Origin: Streptomyces oceani
Lineage (GTDB): Bacteria > Actinomycetota > Actinomycetes > Streptomycetales > Streptomycetaceae
Length of the DNA stretch: 64,000 nucleotides
Assembly (NCBI RefSeq): GCF_001751245.1
Contig: NZ_LJGU01000137.1
Coordinates: forward strand, 60,577 to 124,576
Direction of reading: 5' to 3'
Below, in pieces: positions 52,301 to 60,927 of the stretch. The translations under genes and the position numbers were made by a program. Every line of letters starts with the position of its first letter. Positions within the stretch are counted from its first letter, which is position 1. Below the pieces are notes generated by a model. The model did no database searches, had not been told where the DNA came from, and was given only the letters and a program-made list of their open reading frames with translations.

Positions 52301-54463
52301 GTGGAGGCCGAACCAGGGGGCTTCCATGCCGGGGTGCATGGTGTTGAGCCACAGCGAGACCTCGGCCAGTTCGACGGCGGTCGAGTTGAGGTCGACGCCG
52401 TAGGAGTTGTGCAGGGCGATGTACGCCTTGGTTTTCTGCAGCTCGACGGCGTACTTCTCCGTATCGATCGCCTCGCCCAGCTCGTCCTGCCTGCGCCGCA
52501 GGTACTCCGCCGCGACCTGGTTGATGGCCTCGTTGAGGAACGCCCCCGAGCCCAGCGCGGGCTCGCAGATCCTCCACTCCAGCAGCTCCCGCGCCGGGGT
52601 GTCCTCACCGTCCTGGTCGAGTCGGTGCTGGAGGGCCAGCTGAACGGTGACGCGGGTCAGGGACTCGGGGGTGTAGTACGAGGCGGAGGTCTGCCGGTCG
52701 CGGCCGGAGAGGCGGTAGACGAAAGAGCCGGGGGCGTAGCGCGCCCGCCGCTCCTCACCGGTGTCCTCGTCCTTGACCCGTACGAACACGTCGTCCGGGT
52801 ACTCTCCGATGCGGCTCGCGGGGATCATCCAGGAGCCGTCCTTGGAGTCGCCGTTCTTCGCGACCTCGTACAGCTCTTCGCCCGCGATGGAGCCGGAGTA
52901 CGACATCAGGCCCTCGTAGACCGCGCCGAGCTGGTTGATGCCGAGCTGGGCGTACGAGATGAAGCCGCCGCGTTCGCCCTTCTTGCCGCGGGTGAGCATG
53001 AGCAGGCGCAGGACGCGGTAGAGGGTGGCGTTGCGCAGGCGGGTGTCGATGAAGCGTTCCTCGCCGGTGGCCGCCTCCGCGTCGGAGTCCGTGCGCGGGT
53101 CGCGGACGGCCTGCTCGCCGATGAGGCGGATCGACTCGGTCTCGAAGAGCTTGGAGTGGAGAGGTTCGAAGCGAAGCCCGATATCCTCCGAGGCCCGCTC
53201 GCCGTCGGCCGCCTCGGCCTGCTCGGCCTCCCCCGCCTGCTCCGCCGCGGCGCCGTGGGTGCGGCGGGGGCGGTAGCCCTCCTGGACCCTGCGGAAGAGG
53301 AGGTCGAGGGATTCGTAGAGATAGAAGCCGGTCCGGGACTTCTCGTCGACGAGGTCACGTTCGGCGACGAGTTCACCGAGCCGGCCCAGGCCGTAGCCCT
53401 GCTGGTACTCGGGGTAGTCGGCGGGGAGGATGCCGAGTTCGGGGCGGGCCTCGGCATAGAGGAGGAAGAGGACGCGGTAGAGGTAGCGGAGTGATTCGCG
53501 GGTCAGCTGGCGGCTCAGCTCGGGGAGTTCCTTGACCTGCTCGGGCCGTACGCCCGCCTCGTGCAAACGGTCCAGGACCTCGTTGGCGATGAGCTCGATG
53601 CTGGTACGTAGCCCGTCACGCAGCTCACTGGAGACGCCGACCGCGTGCTTTGCCGACTTGCCGACGAGCTCGGCGAGGGGGTTCTCACCGCCCTCCTCGG
53701 GGGTGCGGAGCGAGTCGGCGCCGAACAGGGCCGCCACCGTGTCCAGTTCGCCGCCGTTCCTGGTGTCGTTGCGTTCCAGAGCCGCGTCGAGGGAGACGGC
53801 GAGATAGCGGCCCTCGCCCCAGGCGGCCCGGTCGGCGAGGACGACGACGCCCCCGGCGAGCAGCAGGACGTAGCGGGGCGCGTCCTCGGCGGCGAAGAGG
53901 AAGGCGGCCAGCTTCGAGCCCGTGGCCACGGTGCTCTGGGCGTCGAGGCGCAGCGGTTCCAGCAGGCGGCCCGCGCCGTCGGCGTCCAGGGCGTCGTCCG
54001 GCTTGGTCGCCCAGCCGCAGTCGAGGGCGACCAGGCCCTTCTCGGCGTGTGCGACCCGTACCTCGTGGGACTGGTCGGCGCGTTCGACGGTGAGGGTGGC
54101 GGGCTTGGCGTCGAATCCGAGGGCGCGCAGCACCTCGGCGTTGAGGGCCCGTACGCGCGTGCACCACTCGGGCGAGTCGTAGGTGAGCGCGTCGTCGTCG
54201 GTCCTGGCGGGGCGCTCGTCCAGCCCCTGGTCTTCCCCCGTGGCGAAGAAGGAGCGGGCCTGGAAGTACGGGCGGCGCAGCGCGCGCAGGCCCGCGCGCG
54301 GAGTGACGGGGAGCACGTCCTCGGGGCGGTCCTCCCCTGCCGCCGCCTCTTCTCGCTGCTTCCACCGCGCGAGGAGGCCGGACTTGATGTCCTTGGGGAG
54401 GATCTCGGCCAGGTAGTGCGCGGAGAAGTAGTCGCCGCGGTTGACCAGGGAGTCGTACGTCAT
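49379..54463 (-). CDS. Giant N6-adenine DNA methyltransferase (Eco57I-type, DrmMI-like)
   Basis: A 1694-residue protein from ATG 54463. The N-terminal 560 residues form the helical region usual for DISARM/BREX-type methylases (YFSAHYLAEILP ... RYLYRVLFLLYAEARPELGILP). Motif I reads ICEPALGSGAFLNEAI near residue 633, followed by GVDLNSTAVELAEVSLWLNTMH, and the catalytic motif IV is NPPWVRP near 1063. The C-terminal third should be target recognition; about 1070-1480 (DNA 50000-51250) is visibly less GC-rich than its flanks and holds a TTA codon at 50615-50617. No nuclease motif is seen. It would modify host DNA so the helicase proteins spare it. It lies 33 bp after the SNF2-helicase gene. Confidence 0.9.
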   Translation of the reverse strand: MTYDSLVNRGDYFSAHYLAEILPKDIKSGLLARWKQREEAAAGEDRPEDVLPVTPRAGLRALRRPYFQARSFFATGEDQGLDERPARTDDDALTYDSPEWCTRVRALNAEVLRALGFDAKPATLTVERADQSHEVRVAHAEKGLVALDCGWATKPDDALDADGAGRLLEPLRLDAQSTVATGSKLAAFLFAAEDAPRYVLLLAGGVVVLADRAAWGEGRYLAVSLDAALERNDTRNGGELDTVAALFGADSLRTPEEGGENPLAELVGKSAKHAVGVSSELRDGLRTSIELIANEVLDRLHEAGVRPEQVKELPELSRQLTRESLRYLYRVLFLLYAEARPELGILPADYPEYQQGYGLGRLGELVAERDLVDEKSRTGFYLYESLDLLFRRVQEGYRPRRTHGAAAEQAGEAEQAEAADGERASEDIGLRFEPLHSKLFETESIRLIGEQAVRDPRTDSDAEAATGEERFIDTRLRNATLYRVLRLLMLTRGKKGERGGFISYAQLGINQLGAVYEGLMSYSGSIAGEELYEVAKNGDSKDGSWMIPASRIGEYPDDVFVRVKDEDTGEERRARYAPGSFVYRLSGRDRQTSASYYTPESLTRVTVQLALQHRLDQDGEDTPARELLEWRICEPALGSGAFLNEAINQVAAEYLRRRQDELGEAIDTEKYAVELQKTKAYIALHNSYGVDLNSTAVELAEVSLWLNTMHPGMEAPWFGLHLRRGNSLIGGRREVYGPEKLKRGGWLGTTPERFPLADSQGGRGLPEGAVHHFLLPAKEWGAVAAEKEAKALAPEAAKALGAWRRTLAKSPTKKQTERLQGLARRAEYLWGLVARRLEISEREISRRIDVWGAEDGWLRSPEVAVPRDKVLADLEAPDTPYWRLKTLMDAWCALWFWPVQKAALLNGTDEQYEREAQRADSGAQADAAEDVLYTYETVDLLGEVTSVQAKRATKHQKGGRKEAVKGQRRRVIPLADLYGWLDFAEALLGTQDVPEDSFVATFASLEELELYEDQLPDWMGMRRWHRLPNRFPWLKTANEVADRQGFFHWELEFAQVFARGGYDLQVGNPPWVRPQWHEDQVLAEQEPWFTLSEKPSASEWRLRKEELLKASDDNSSYFLDELASNTGLVTALGSPVAYPLLVGTKGDLYRAFVAQVWQHIAQYGSAGLIHPDTHFGGVREGAIRAAAYRHLRVHAHFVNSANWAFEDLSRSQEFGMHVYGTSQEPDFLHVSQLRGADVLPDSLYHDGQGPMPGIKHNGSWDIRPHRERVVHVDAALLDSWQALTSSTGGSVQTPLLYPAVVSEQGAVEALADYPNSLADYGPLITTGYDEGAAKREGLIRWGNQVVSELTDVILQGPHFSCATPFSKEPMIPCRNQRHWDTLTPTELPGDHVPVTNYVRATDERTYLANQDSWFGKPHTEFFRLAWRRMIPFNTSRSLQAALIPPGPAHVHTVQSLALEDNRLTALNAGFWAALPLDYLLRITGRPDLQTSEARKMPAPESSHPLASALLLRALRLNALTAHHAPLWEELFDPRWAAYEDWANPDWPGLKPLTADLRPSWEYATPLRTEHARRAMLVELDALVAVWLGITADQLVAIFKSRFPQLYDYEAATYFDANGRKIAGDFNTYGHGQTKQDYIDLLAHLEDPTNTPPPDGYSAPFYKADRETEMRAAHATFQARLDAEIAAGRWTPQRS

Positions 54464-54496
54464 TGTCGGTGACCTTCGCGGTGTCGGCGGGAGGTG

Positions 54497-57394
54497 TCAG
54501 GCGGGGGTGAGGACGGCCAGGACGCGGAGCATGGGGCGGCCCGTGGTGAGGAGGGAGTCGGCGAGAGAGGCCAGCCGCTTCTTCGAGGTGTGGCCCTCGG
54601 CCGGAGCGCCGGAGAGGGTCGGCTGCTCCCAGTCCCCCAGGCGCAGCTTGTACTCCTCGATCGGCCCGCGCAGCGGCTCGTCCCAAGCCTCGCGGTGCTC
54701 TTCCAGGAAGGCTTCGGCTGCGTCCAGCACAGCGGGGATGGCTTCGGTGAGGGCGGTGGTGTCGTGCGGGGTGGCCGGGTTGGCCATGGAGGGGCCGACG
54801 CCGGCCCGGCGGAGGACCTCCACCATGTCACCGTCGACCGAGCAGCCGTCGGGGCCGACGCCGGAGCCGTCCGTCGTGACCGCCATCCACTGGACGACGG
54901 TGGGACGCCCTTGTTTGTTGGAGTAGATGCCCTGGACGAGGTAGGTGGGGCGCTCGACGTCGGCGGTGAGGACGGGGGCCTCCTGGCGGTCCAGGCGGAC
55001 CAGGACCTTGTCCGTCAGCCACTCGACCACCGGATGCAGGTCGGTCAGCAGGGAGATCTCCGGCCAGCTGGTGGTGGCCGACTCACGGGCGCGCTGGAGG
55101 CTGTGCTCGGCCAGGCGACGGTTCAACGTCACCAACAGGCGTTCGCGAAGGCGCTGTTCGCGGACGTAGTCCGGGGGCAGGGCCTTGAGGCGGTGCACGA
55201 GGTCGGCGGGCGGGACGAGGGAGATGAGGCCGGTTTCGGGGTCGGTGTCCAGGTCGAGGCTCTTCCGCGCGTCCGGGAACACCTCGCGCAGCGCCTCATC
55301 CAGGAACTCGCGGGTGGAGGTGAACAGGCGCGGGACGTGGGCGCGGGGCACCGAGGCATCCGTGACGCCTTCGGGTTCGTCGCCGACCGCGCCGAAGAAG
55401 TCGGCGAGGAAGTCGTCCATGCCGCCGTCGCCGCTCTCCGCTCCTCCCTGGCCGCTCGCGTCAAGGGACTCGTCGACGGTGCGGCCGCGCAGCAGGTCCC
55501 GTACGAGGGACTTCTCCTCCGCCTCCGCACGGTAGAGGCCGGAGACGGCCTCCGCTGTGCCGAGTGCGCGGTGTGCCTCGTCCTCGCGTTCCAGCAGGCG
55601 CTCGGAGACGAGGGTGTCGTCCTTGGCGCCATCGACCGCGCTGGTGAGGATGAGCGCGCGGAACTGCGGCTGGTGCGCCTGCCCGTAGCGGTCGATACGG
55701 CCGTTTCGCTGCTCGATGCGGATGAGCGACCAGGGCACGTCGTAGTGGACCAGCTGGTGGCACTGGCGGTGCAGGTTGACGCCCTCGGAGGCGACGTCGC
55801 CGGTGAACAGGATGCGGACCGGGGTGTCCGCCAGACCGAAGTCCTCCACGCACTGCATCTGCTGCTCGTCCGTCAGCCCGCCGTGCATGACCCGACCGGC
55901 TTCCTTCGCCGCCTTTCCCTTGAAGCCGAGGGCGGCCGGGACGGTCTCGGCCAGCCACTCCAGCGTCTTGACCCGCTCGGAGAAGACCACTGCCCGAGTG
56001 GCCGACCGGGGTCCGACCCCGATCTCCCTGAGCTGCTCGACGAGCGCCCGGAACTTCCCGGAGTCGTCCTGTGTCATCCCGTCGGCCAGCTCGCGGAGCC
56101 GCTGGAGGGCCGTCAGCTCGGCGGACACAGCCTGGGCGTCACCACTCTCCTCCGCCTTCTTGCCCAGGGTCCTGATACGGCTGTCCACCGTCGCGACCAG
56201 CGCCTTGTGTGAGGAGAGGAAGGACTTCAGGAGCGTGTACGGGAAGAGCGGAACGTCGCTGACGGACGGGGCGCCGTCCGCGGGCAGCCACACCCGGGCC
56301 AGTTCCTCGAAGACTTTCTCCTCGGCCGGGGTGGCCTCCGCGTGCACTGCGCGGGAGGGCCCGCGGTCGGCCCACTGGCCCTTCATCTGGTCGCGGACCT
56401 CGGGGCTGACCTTCGTACGGCGGATGAAGAGGTGCTCGATGTCCTCGGCACGGTAGTGCTCGGGGTCCCGGATGGCTGTGGGGTCCAGGAGGGAGATGAG
56501 CTCGGCGAAGGAGCGCGCGTCACCGTTGTGCGGGGTCGCGGAGGCCAGGATGAGGGCGTCGGTGCGCGGGGCGAGGGTCTGGGCTAGCTGGTTGCGCAGA
56601 GAGCCCTTGTTGATCAGGTTGTGGGACTCGTCGATGACGACGGCGTCCCACCGGATGTGCTCCAGGTGGTGCTTGTACTGGTCGGTGTTCTTGAGCGTGT
56701 CGATGGAGACGATGACGCGCTTGAAGTAGGTGAACGGGTTGCGGCCCGCCGGGATCTCCCGCTGGATGCGCTCGATGCCGACCGAGTCGAGGCGTACCAG
56801 CGGGACCGCGAAGCGGGTCCACACCTCCTGCTGGAATTGCTCCAGCACGTGCTGCGGGGTGATGACGAGGATGCGTTCCCCGCGGCCGCGGCGGATCAAC
56901 TCCGCGAGGGTGAGTCCGATTTCGAGGGTCTTGCCGAGACCGACGACGTCCGCGATCAGCAGTCGAGGCCGCAGGTTCCGCCCGGAGAGAGCGAGTTCGG
57001 CGGGGCGCTGCTGGTAGGGCAGGGGGTCGAGGAGGAAGGAGTCGGCGAGCGCCAGGCCGCGCTCCGCCTGCGGCAGTGCGGTCTTGCGGAGTACGGCCTC
57101 CAGGTAGAGCCGTGAGCGGCGGAAGGCGGGCGAGTCGTCCCGGACGAGCCGGGTCGCGCGCGGGTCGAGCAGCTCAACACGGTCCAGGTTGGTGAAGAAC
57201 ACCGCCTCCTGGTCCCGTACGAATTCCGAGGCGCCGACGGCCTCGATGAGCGTGCCGTCGTGCGTGGTCCGCTTGGTGTTGCGCACCAGCCACACCTCGT
57301 CGCGCACGAGGATCTGCGCACCGGCCGGGAACTGGGCATCCGAGCGGCCCGCTGTCGTTTCCGGGGCGTCTGCGGTGGTCTGGTCGGCGGTCAC
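54497..57394 (-). CDS. SNF2/RapA-type helicase (DrmD-like)
   Basis: A 965-residue protein beginning at GTG 57394 with AGGAGG upstream. The SF2 SNF2-type core is complete: LDPLPYQQRPAELAL, Walker A ADVVGLGKTLEIGL (about 148), box II VIDESHNLINKG (about 251), SATPHNGDARSF, and a C-terminal domain with GDVASEGVNLHRQCHQLVHYD and IEQRNGRIDRYGQ (about 560). A glycine/acid-rich segment near 650 and a helical C-terminus follow. Order helicase-then-methyltransferase matches class 1 DISARM (drmD-drmMI). It probably translocates on or remodels invading DNA. Confidence 0.9.
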   Translation of the reverse strand: MTADQTTADAPETTAGRSDAQFPAGAQILVRDEVWLVRNTKRTTHDGTLIEAVGASEFVRDQEAVFFTNLDRVELLDPRATRLVRDDSPAFRRSRLYLEAVLRKTALPQAERGLALADSFLLDPLPYQQRPAELALSGRNLRPRLLIADVVGLGKTLEIGLTLAELIRRGRGERILVITPQHVLEQFQQEVWTRFAVPLVRLDSVGIERIQREIPAGRNPFTYFKRVIVSIDTLKNTDQYKHHLEHIRWDAVVIDESHNLINKGSLRNQLAQTLAPRTDALILASATPHNGDARSFAELISLLDPTAIRDPEHYRAEDIEHLFIRRTKVSPEVRDQMKGQWADRGPSRAVHAEATPAEEKVFEELARVWLPADGAPSVSDVPLFPYTLLKSFLSSHKALVATVDSRIRTLGKKAEESGDAQAVSAELTALQRLRELADGMTQDDSGKFRALVEQLREIGVGPRSATRAVVFSERVKTLEWLAETVPAALGFKGKAAKEAGRVMHGGLTDEQQMQCVEDFGLADTPVRILFTGDVASEGVNLHRQCHQLVHYDVPWSLIRIEQRNGRIDRYGQAHQPQFRALILTSAVDGAKDDTLVSERLLEREDEAHRALGTAEAVSGLYRAEAEEKSLVRDLLRGRTVDESLDASGQGGAESGDGGMDDFLADFFGAVGDEPEGVTDASVPRAHVPRLFTSTREFLDEALREVFPDARKSLDLDTDPETGLISLVPPADLVHRLKALPPDYVREQRLRERLLVTLNRRLAEHSLQRARESATTSWPEISLLTDLHPVVEWLTDKVLVRLDRQEAPVLTADVERPTYLVQGIYSNKQGRPTVVQWMAVTTDGSGVGPDGCSVDGDMVEVLRRAGVGPSMANPATPHDTTALTEAIPAVLDAAEAFLEEHREAWDEPLRGPIEEYKLRLGDWEQPTLSGAPAEGHTSKKRLASLADSLLTTGRPMLRVLAVLTPA

Positions 57395-57547
57395 CCGAGG
57401 GCCTCCTGGTCGGTCGGTCTGCGGCGGGACGAGGCGGGGTCCCGCGCGCGGAGGAGCCGCCGTCGGTCTGTCTCCCAGCGGCGCGGTGGAAGGGACAGAA
57501 GTCGGTGCGGCACCAAACGGGGACGGGCCCGCTCGGTGGGCGTCATA

Positions 57548-58843
57548 TCAGAACGGGGCGCCGGCCGCGTACGTCCGGCGGAGCTGTGCCGCGGTCGTAC
57601 GGGCCTGCTTGGAATGCAGGACCGTGTGCCGGACGGACGCGCTTCGTTGCCGACCCAAGTGCGGCGACTGCGGCTCCCGCGGCTCGGGCTGCGAGCGTTC
57701 CGGGCCTGTGGCGGACACCGGGGAGTCGCACACGGAAGACGAGGGCGGCTCAGGAGTGTCGCGCCCGGTGGTGTCGGACGGTTGCGAGGTGGCGGTCCGC
57801 GGCTCCTCGGAGTCGGGCCGCGTCCCGCCCTCCTGCCCGGACCGTGGCGGGTCGGACACGGTGCTCAGGGCGGGAAAGGGAGCCGTCGACAGCGGCCCGC
57901 CGAGGTCGGCCGCCTCGGGGACATCCTGCTGTGCCATCGATGTCGCATAGGCGGTGAGCCGACGGCGCGCCTGTGCGATCTTCATACCCTGTGCCTCGAT
58001 GAGGCTCCGACAATGCCGCACCACCTCTGTCAAGGAGGGCCGGTCCTCAGCGGACCGGGCGAGCATGTCGGCGAGGAGCGGGGTGAGTTCCTCAGGTGCC
58101 CCGGAGAGATCGGGGACCGCGTTCGGATCGGTGACCTGTTGGAAGACGAGATACGGGGTGGCGGCTCGGTACGGGTAGTGCCCTGTGGCGGCGAACAGCA
58201 GCACGGCCCCGAGCGAATACACGTCCACGGCGCTGCTCAGCGGCTTCAGATTCGCCGCCTGTTCGGGCGCCATGCACACCGGAGTGCCGACCACCTGGTC
58301 CGGGGCGGTGAGAGAGATGCTCGACTCGGCGAAGACGGCGAGTCCGAAGTCGATGATCTTGGGCCCGTTGGGGCCGAGCAGTACGTTCGCGGGCTTGAGG
58401 TCCCGGTGGAGCAGGCCCTGGTCGTGTACGGAGGCCAGGGTCTCCGCGAGGATCGCGCCGAGCGCGGCGACGAGCAAGCATCCCATGGGACCGTGCACTT
58501 TCACATGCTTGCCGAGGTCGGCGCCCTCCACGTACTCCGTGGCCAGCCAAGGCTGTTCGGCCTCGGCGTCGTAGCCCATCAACGCCGCGATACGCGGGCC
58601 CCAGACCGTCTTCAGGACCTCAACCTCCTGGGCGAAGCGCAGTCTCGACTCCGAGTCCACCACTGAGGGCTTGATCACCTTCACCGCCGCGGGCTCACCC
58701 CCGGGCGACTCACCGAGAAACACCCGCCCCATGCCTCCCTGCCCGATGCGCGCCTGGAGTTCGAAACCGCCCAGCGTGACGGGGTCCTCAGGGCTCAGGG
58801 GAGTGGTATGCAAGTCGTCCTCGGTCCTCGATCCTGGCCGCAC
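57548..58843 (-). CDS. Serine/threonine protein kinase (Hanks type), no membrane segment
   Basis: A 431-residue protein from GTG 58843. The kinase domain (about 25-285) is intact: GQGGMGRVFLG, VKVIKPS (ATP-binding Lys), HRDLKPANVLLG near 143, IIDFGLAVF, and GTPVCMAPEQA. The remaining 145 residues are Ser/Pro/Glu-rich and disordered, with no transmembrane helix and no PASTA repeats, unlike PknB. It is first in the minus-strand set, 153 bp before the helicase gene. Kinases are parts of some phage systems in Streptomyces (PglW), but this one lacks the PglW extra domains. It could control the system by phosphorylation or be a passenger. Confidence 0.88.
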   Translation of the reverse strand: MRPGSRTEDDLHTTPLSPEDPVTLGGFELQARIGQGGMGRVFLGESPGGEPAAVKVIKPSVVDSESRLRFAQEVEVLKTVWGPRIAALMGYDAEAEQPWLATEYVEGADLGKHVKVHGPMGCLLVAALGAILAETLASVHDQGLLHRDLKPANVLLGPNGPKIIDFGLAVFAESSISLTAPDQVVGTPVCMAPEQAANLKPLSSAVDVYSLGAVLLFAATGHYPYRAATPYLVFQQVTDPNAVPDLSGAPEELTPLLADMLARSAEDRPSLTEVVRHCRSLIEAQGMKIAQARRRLTAYATSMAQQDVPEAADLGGPLSTAPFPALSTVSDPPRSGQEGGTRPDSEEPRTATSQPSDTTGRDTPEPPSSSVCDSPVSATGPERSQPEPREPQSPHLGRQRSASVRHTVLHSKQARTTAAQLRRTYAAGAPF

Positions 58844-59083
58844 GCCTGCGGCACTGGGGCTTCACTGCCTGAAAGGGGGCCGTGGAGCAGGCCACAACCT
58901 CGTACACGGTAGTCGACGGGTACGACAGACGGTGGGCGAATGCGATTGTCAACGCCCGCGCGGATGTGCAAACACGGGAACAGGAATCACGCATCACCTT
59001 CCGAACCCGTCGCGTAGGCGAAACGGGAGACATCCACGTACCTCGTGACCTACCGGGCAGGTGCATGGCGACATCACCCAGGC

Positions 59084-59506
59084 CTAGCCCAGAAAACTCA
59101 ACCGCACCTTCCGGTCCGGGTTGTCCACGTTCGTGTCCACCAGGCAGACCGACTGCCAGGTGCCCAGTTCCAATCGTCCGCCCAGCACCGGCAGGGTCGC
59201 GTGCGGTGGCACGATCGCCGGCAGGACGTGGTCCCGCCCGTGCCCGGGGCTGCCGTGCCGATGCCGCCAGCGGTCGTCGGCCGGCAGCAGATCCCGTAGC
59301 GCGGCCAGCAGGTCCTCGTCGCTGCCCGCACCGGTCTCCAGGATGGCCACGCCCGCTGTGGCGTGGGGTACGAAGAGGTTGAGCAGGCCGTCCCGGCCCC
59401 CAGCCGCCTGCCGCAGGAAAGCGGCACACTCATCGGTGAGGTCGGTGACCACCTCACTCGACCCGGTGGTGACCTCAAGGACGTGGGTACGCAGTGTGTC
59501 GCTCAT
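59084..59506 (-). CDS. yjbQ: YjbQ family protein (secondary thiamine-phosphate synthase family)
   Basis: A 140-residue protein from ATG 59506 (ATG 59515 adds three residues; neither has a strong site). The UPF0047/YjbQ hallmarks are present: GLLNLFVPHATAGVAILETG, the His cluster WRHRHGSPGHGRDHVLPAI, LPVLGGRLELGTWQSV, and the terminal DxNVDNPDRKVRLSFLG. Family members have weak thiamine-phosphate synthase activity; the true role is unsettled. Its 3' end points into the defence island and a second copy of that end stands at the other side of the island, so it looks like the insertion target. Confidence 0.93.
   Translation of the reverse strand: MSDTLRTHVLEVTTGSSEVVTDLTDECAAFLRQAAGGRDGLLNLFVPHATAGVAILETGAGSDEDLLAALRDLLPADDRWRHRHGSPGHGRDHVLPAIVPPHATLPVLGGRLELGTWQSVCLVDTNVDNPDRKVRLSFLG
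59086..59142. repeat. Right direct repeat bounding the defence island (attR-like, 3' end of yjbQ)
   Basis: It aligns ungapped with 33755-33811 in the same orientation, 25.3 kb away. The repeat lies wholly in the last codons of yjbQ, a usual place for integration of mobile islands. The 240 bp between it and the kinase gene show no gene. Confidence 0.7.
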
Positions 59507-59643
59507 GACGTCCATGGTGCACGCCCGTGTCCGTACTCCGGAGCAGCCGCCTCGGCCAGGCCGCGCCAAGGCCGGTAGGCCGTCCGGCACGTCCGGCCCG
59601 CAACTCCCGGGAAGAACGAGCCGCCCCCGCTCGTTACCAGGTC

Positions 59644-60861
59644 ATGCAGCACGTCGACATCGTCGTCATCGGCGCCGGTCAGGCCGGCCTCTCCAGCGCC
59701 TACCACCTCCGTCGGCTCGGCCTCACCGCCGGGCGGGACTTCGTCGTCCTGGACCACTCCCCGCGTCCCGGTGGCGCCTGGCAGTTCCGCTGGCCGACTC
59801 TGACGTACGACAGGGTGCACGGCATGCACGCGCTGCCCGGCATGGAACTGAGCGAGGCGGGCGTCGAGGCCGACCCGGACCGGCCGTCCTCGGGGGTGGT
59901 CGGCGACTACTTCGCCGCGTACGAGAACGCCTTCGGCCTGAGGGTACGTCGCCCCGTCCACGTGCGTGCCGTACGAGAAGCGCCGGACGACCCGCGACTC
60001 CTGCTCGTCGAGACCTCCGCCGGCACCTGGCGCACCCGCGGTGTGGTGAGCGCCGCGGGCACGTGGGACCGGCCGTTCTGGCCGTACTTCCCGGGGCGGC
60101 GCGACTTTCGGGGCCGGCAGTTGCACACCGCGGACTATCCGGGACCCGATTCCGAGGCGTTCGCCGACAAACGGGTCGTCGTGATCGGTGCCGGGACCTC
60201 CGCCGTGCAGCACCTGCTGGAGATCGGCCCGGTGGCGGCACACACCACCTGGGTGACGCGTCGCGAACCGCTCTTCCGCGAGGGCCCGTTCGGCAGCGAG
60301 GAAGGCCGGGAGGCGGTGGCTCGCGTCGAGGAACGGGTACGGGACGGGCTGCCGCCGCGCAGCGTCGTATCGGTGACCGGTCTGCCAATGAACGAGGCGA
60401 TACGGCGGGCTCGGGAGAGCGGCCTGCTGACCCGCCACCCGCTGTTCGAGCGGATCACACCGGAGGGGGTGCGGTGGCCCGACGGCCACACGGTCTCCGC
60501 TGACACGCTGCTGTGGGCCACCGGGTTCCGGCCGGTCGTCGCACACCTCGCGCCCTTGCGGTTGCGTGAGCCGGCCGGGGGAATCGCCCTGGACGGTACC
60601 CGGGTGATAGGTGACCCGCGGGTGCATCTGGTCGGCTACGGTCCCTCGGCCAGCACGATCGGCGCGAACCGCGCGGGGCGTACCGCCGCCCGCGGGCTGC
60701 TGCGGCTGCTCGGCCAGGACACCGCGTCGCCGGCTCCGGAGCAGCGCCCGTACCCCGTGCCCCTGAGGGGCCAACCGTCACCGAAGGACGAAGGGACGGG
60801 GACGGCGGAGGGCGTACTCGCCGGCGGCGCGGCCGTGCGGAACGCGGTTCCGGTCGGCTGA
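59644..60861 (+). CDS. FAD-dependent oxidoreductase of flavin monooxygenase (CzcO/YhiN-like) type
   Basis: A 405-residue protein from ATG 59644, divergent from yjbQ. It has the FAD motif VVIGAGQAGLSSAYHLRRLG at the N-terminus and the NADPH-type Rossmann motif VVVIGAGTSAVQHLLEI near residue 180. Between them is RPGGAWQFRWPTLTYDRVHGM, then TLLWATGFRPVVAHLAPL and a closing HLVGYGPSASTIGANRAGR. This layout matches flavin-containing monooxygenase/thioredoxin-reductase-like proteins that oxidise S, N or ketone groups. The C-terminal 35 residues are disordered. Substrate unknown. Confidence 0.88.
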   Translation: MQHVDIVVIGAGQAGLSSAYHLRRLGLTAGRDFVVLDHSPRPGGAWQFRWPTLTYDRVHGMHALPGMELSEAGVEADPDRPSSGVVGDYFAAYENAFGLRVRRPVHVRAVREAPDDPRLLLVETSAGTWRTRGVVSAAGTWDRPFWPYFPGRRDFRGRQLHTADYPGPDSEAFADKRVVVIGAGTSAVQHLLEIGPVAAHTTWVTRREPLFREGPFGSEEGREAVARVEERVRDGLPPRSVVSVTGLPMNEAIRRARESGLLTRHPLFERITPEGVRWPDGHTVSADTLLWATGFRPVVAHLAPLRLREPAGGIALDGTRVIGDPRVHLVGYGPSASTIGANRAGRTAARGLLRLLGQDTASPAPEQRPYPVPLRGQPSPKDEGTGTAEGVLAGGAAVRNAVPVG

Positions 60862-60927
60862 GCCAGTCCCGTCGCTCGCCGTGCGCTACCCACTCCGACG
60901 CCGGGGGCCGCACCCGCCTGCCATGCC

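Noticed and set aside
51599..53494. 631-residue plus-strand open frame
   Set aside because: Antisense to the methyltransferase gene containing motif I; no start signal or recognisable domain.
34104..58843. BREX or Pgl system
   Set aside because: No PglZ phosphatase, BrxC-like ATPase or Lon-like protein is present; helicase plus DUF1998 fits DISARM-type systems better.
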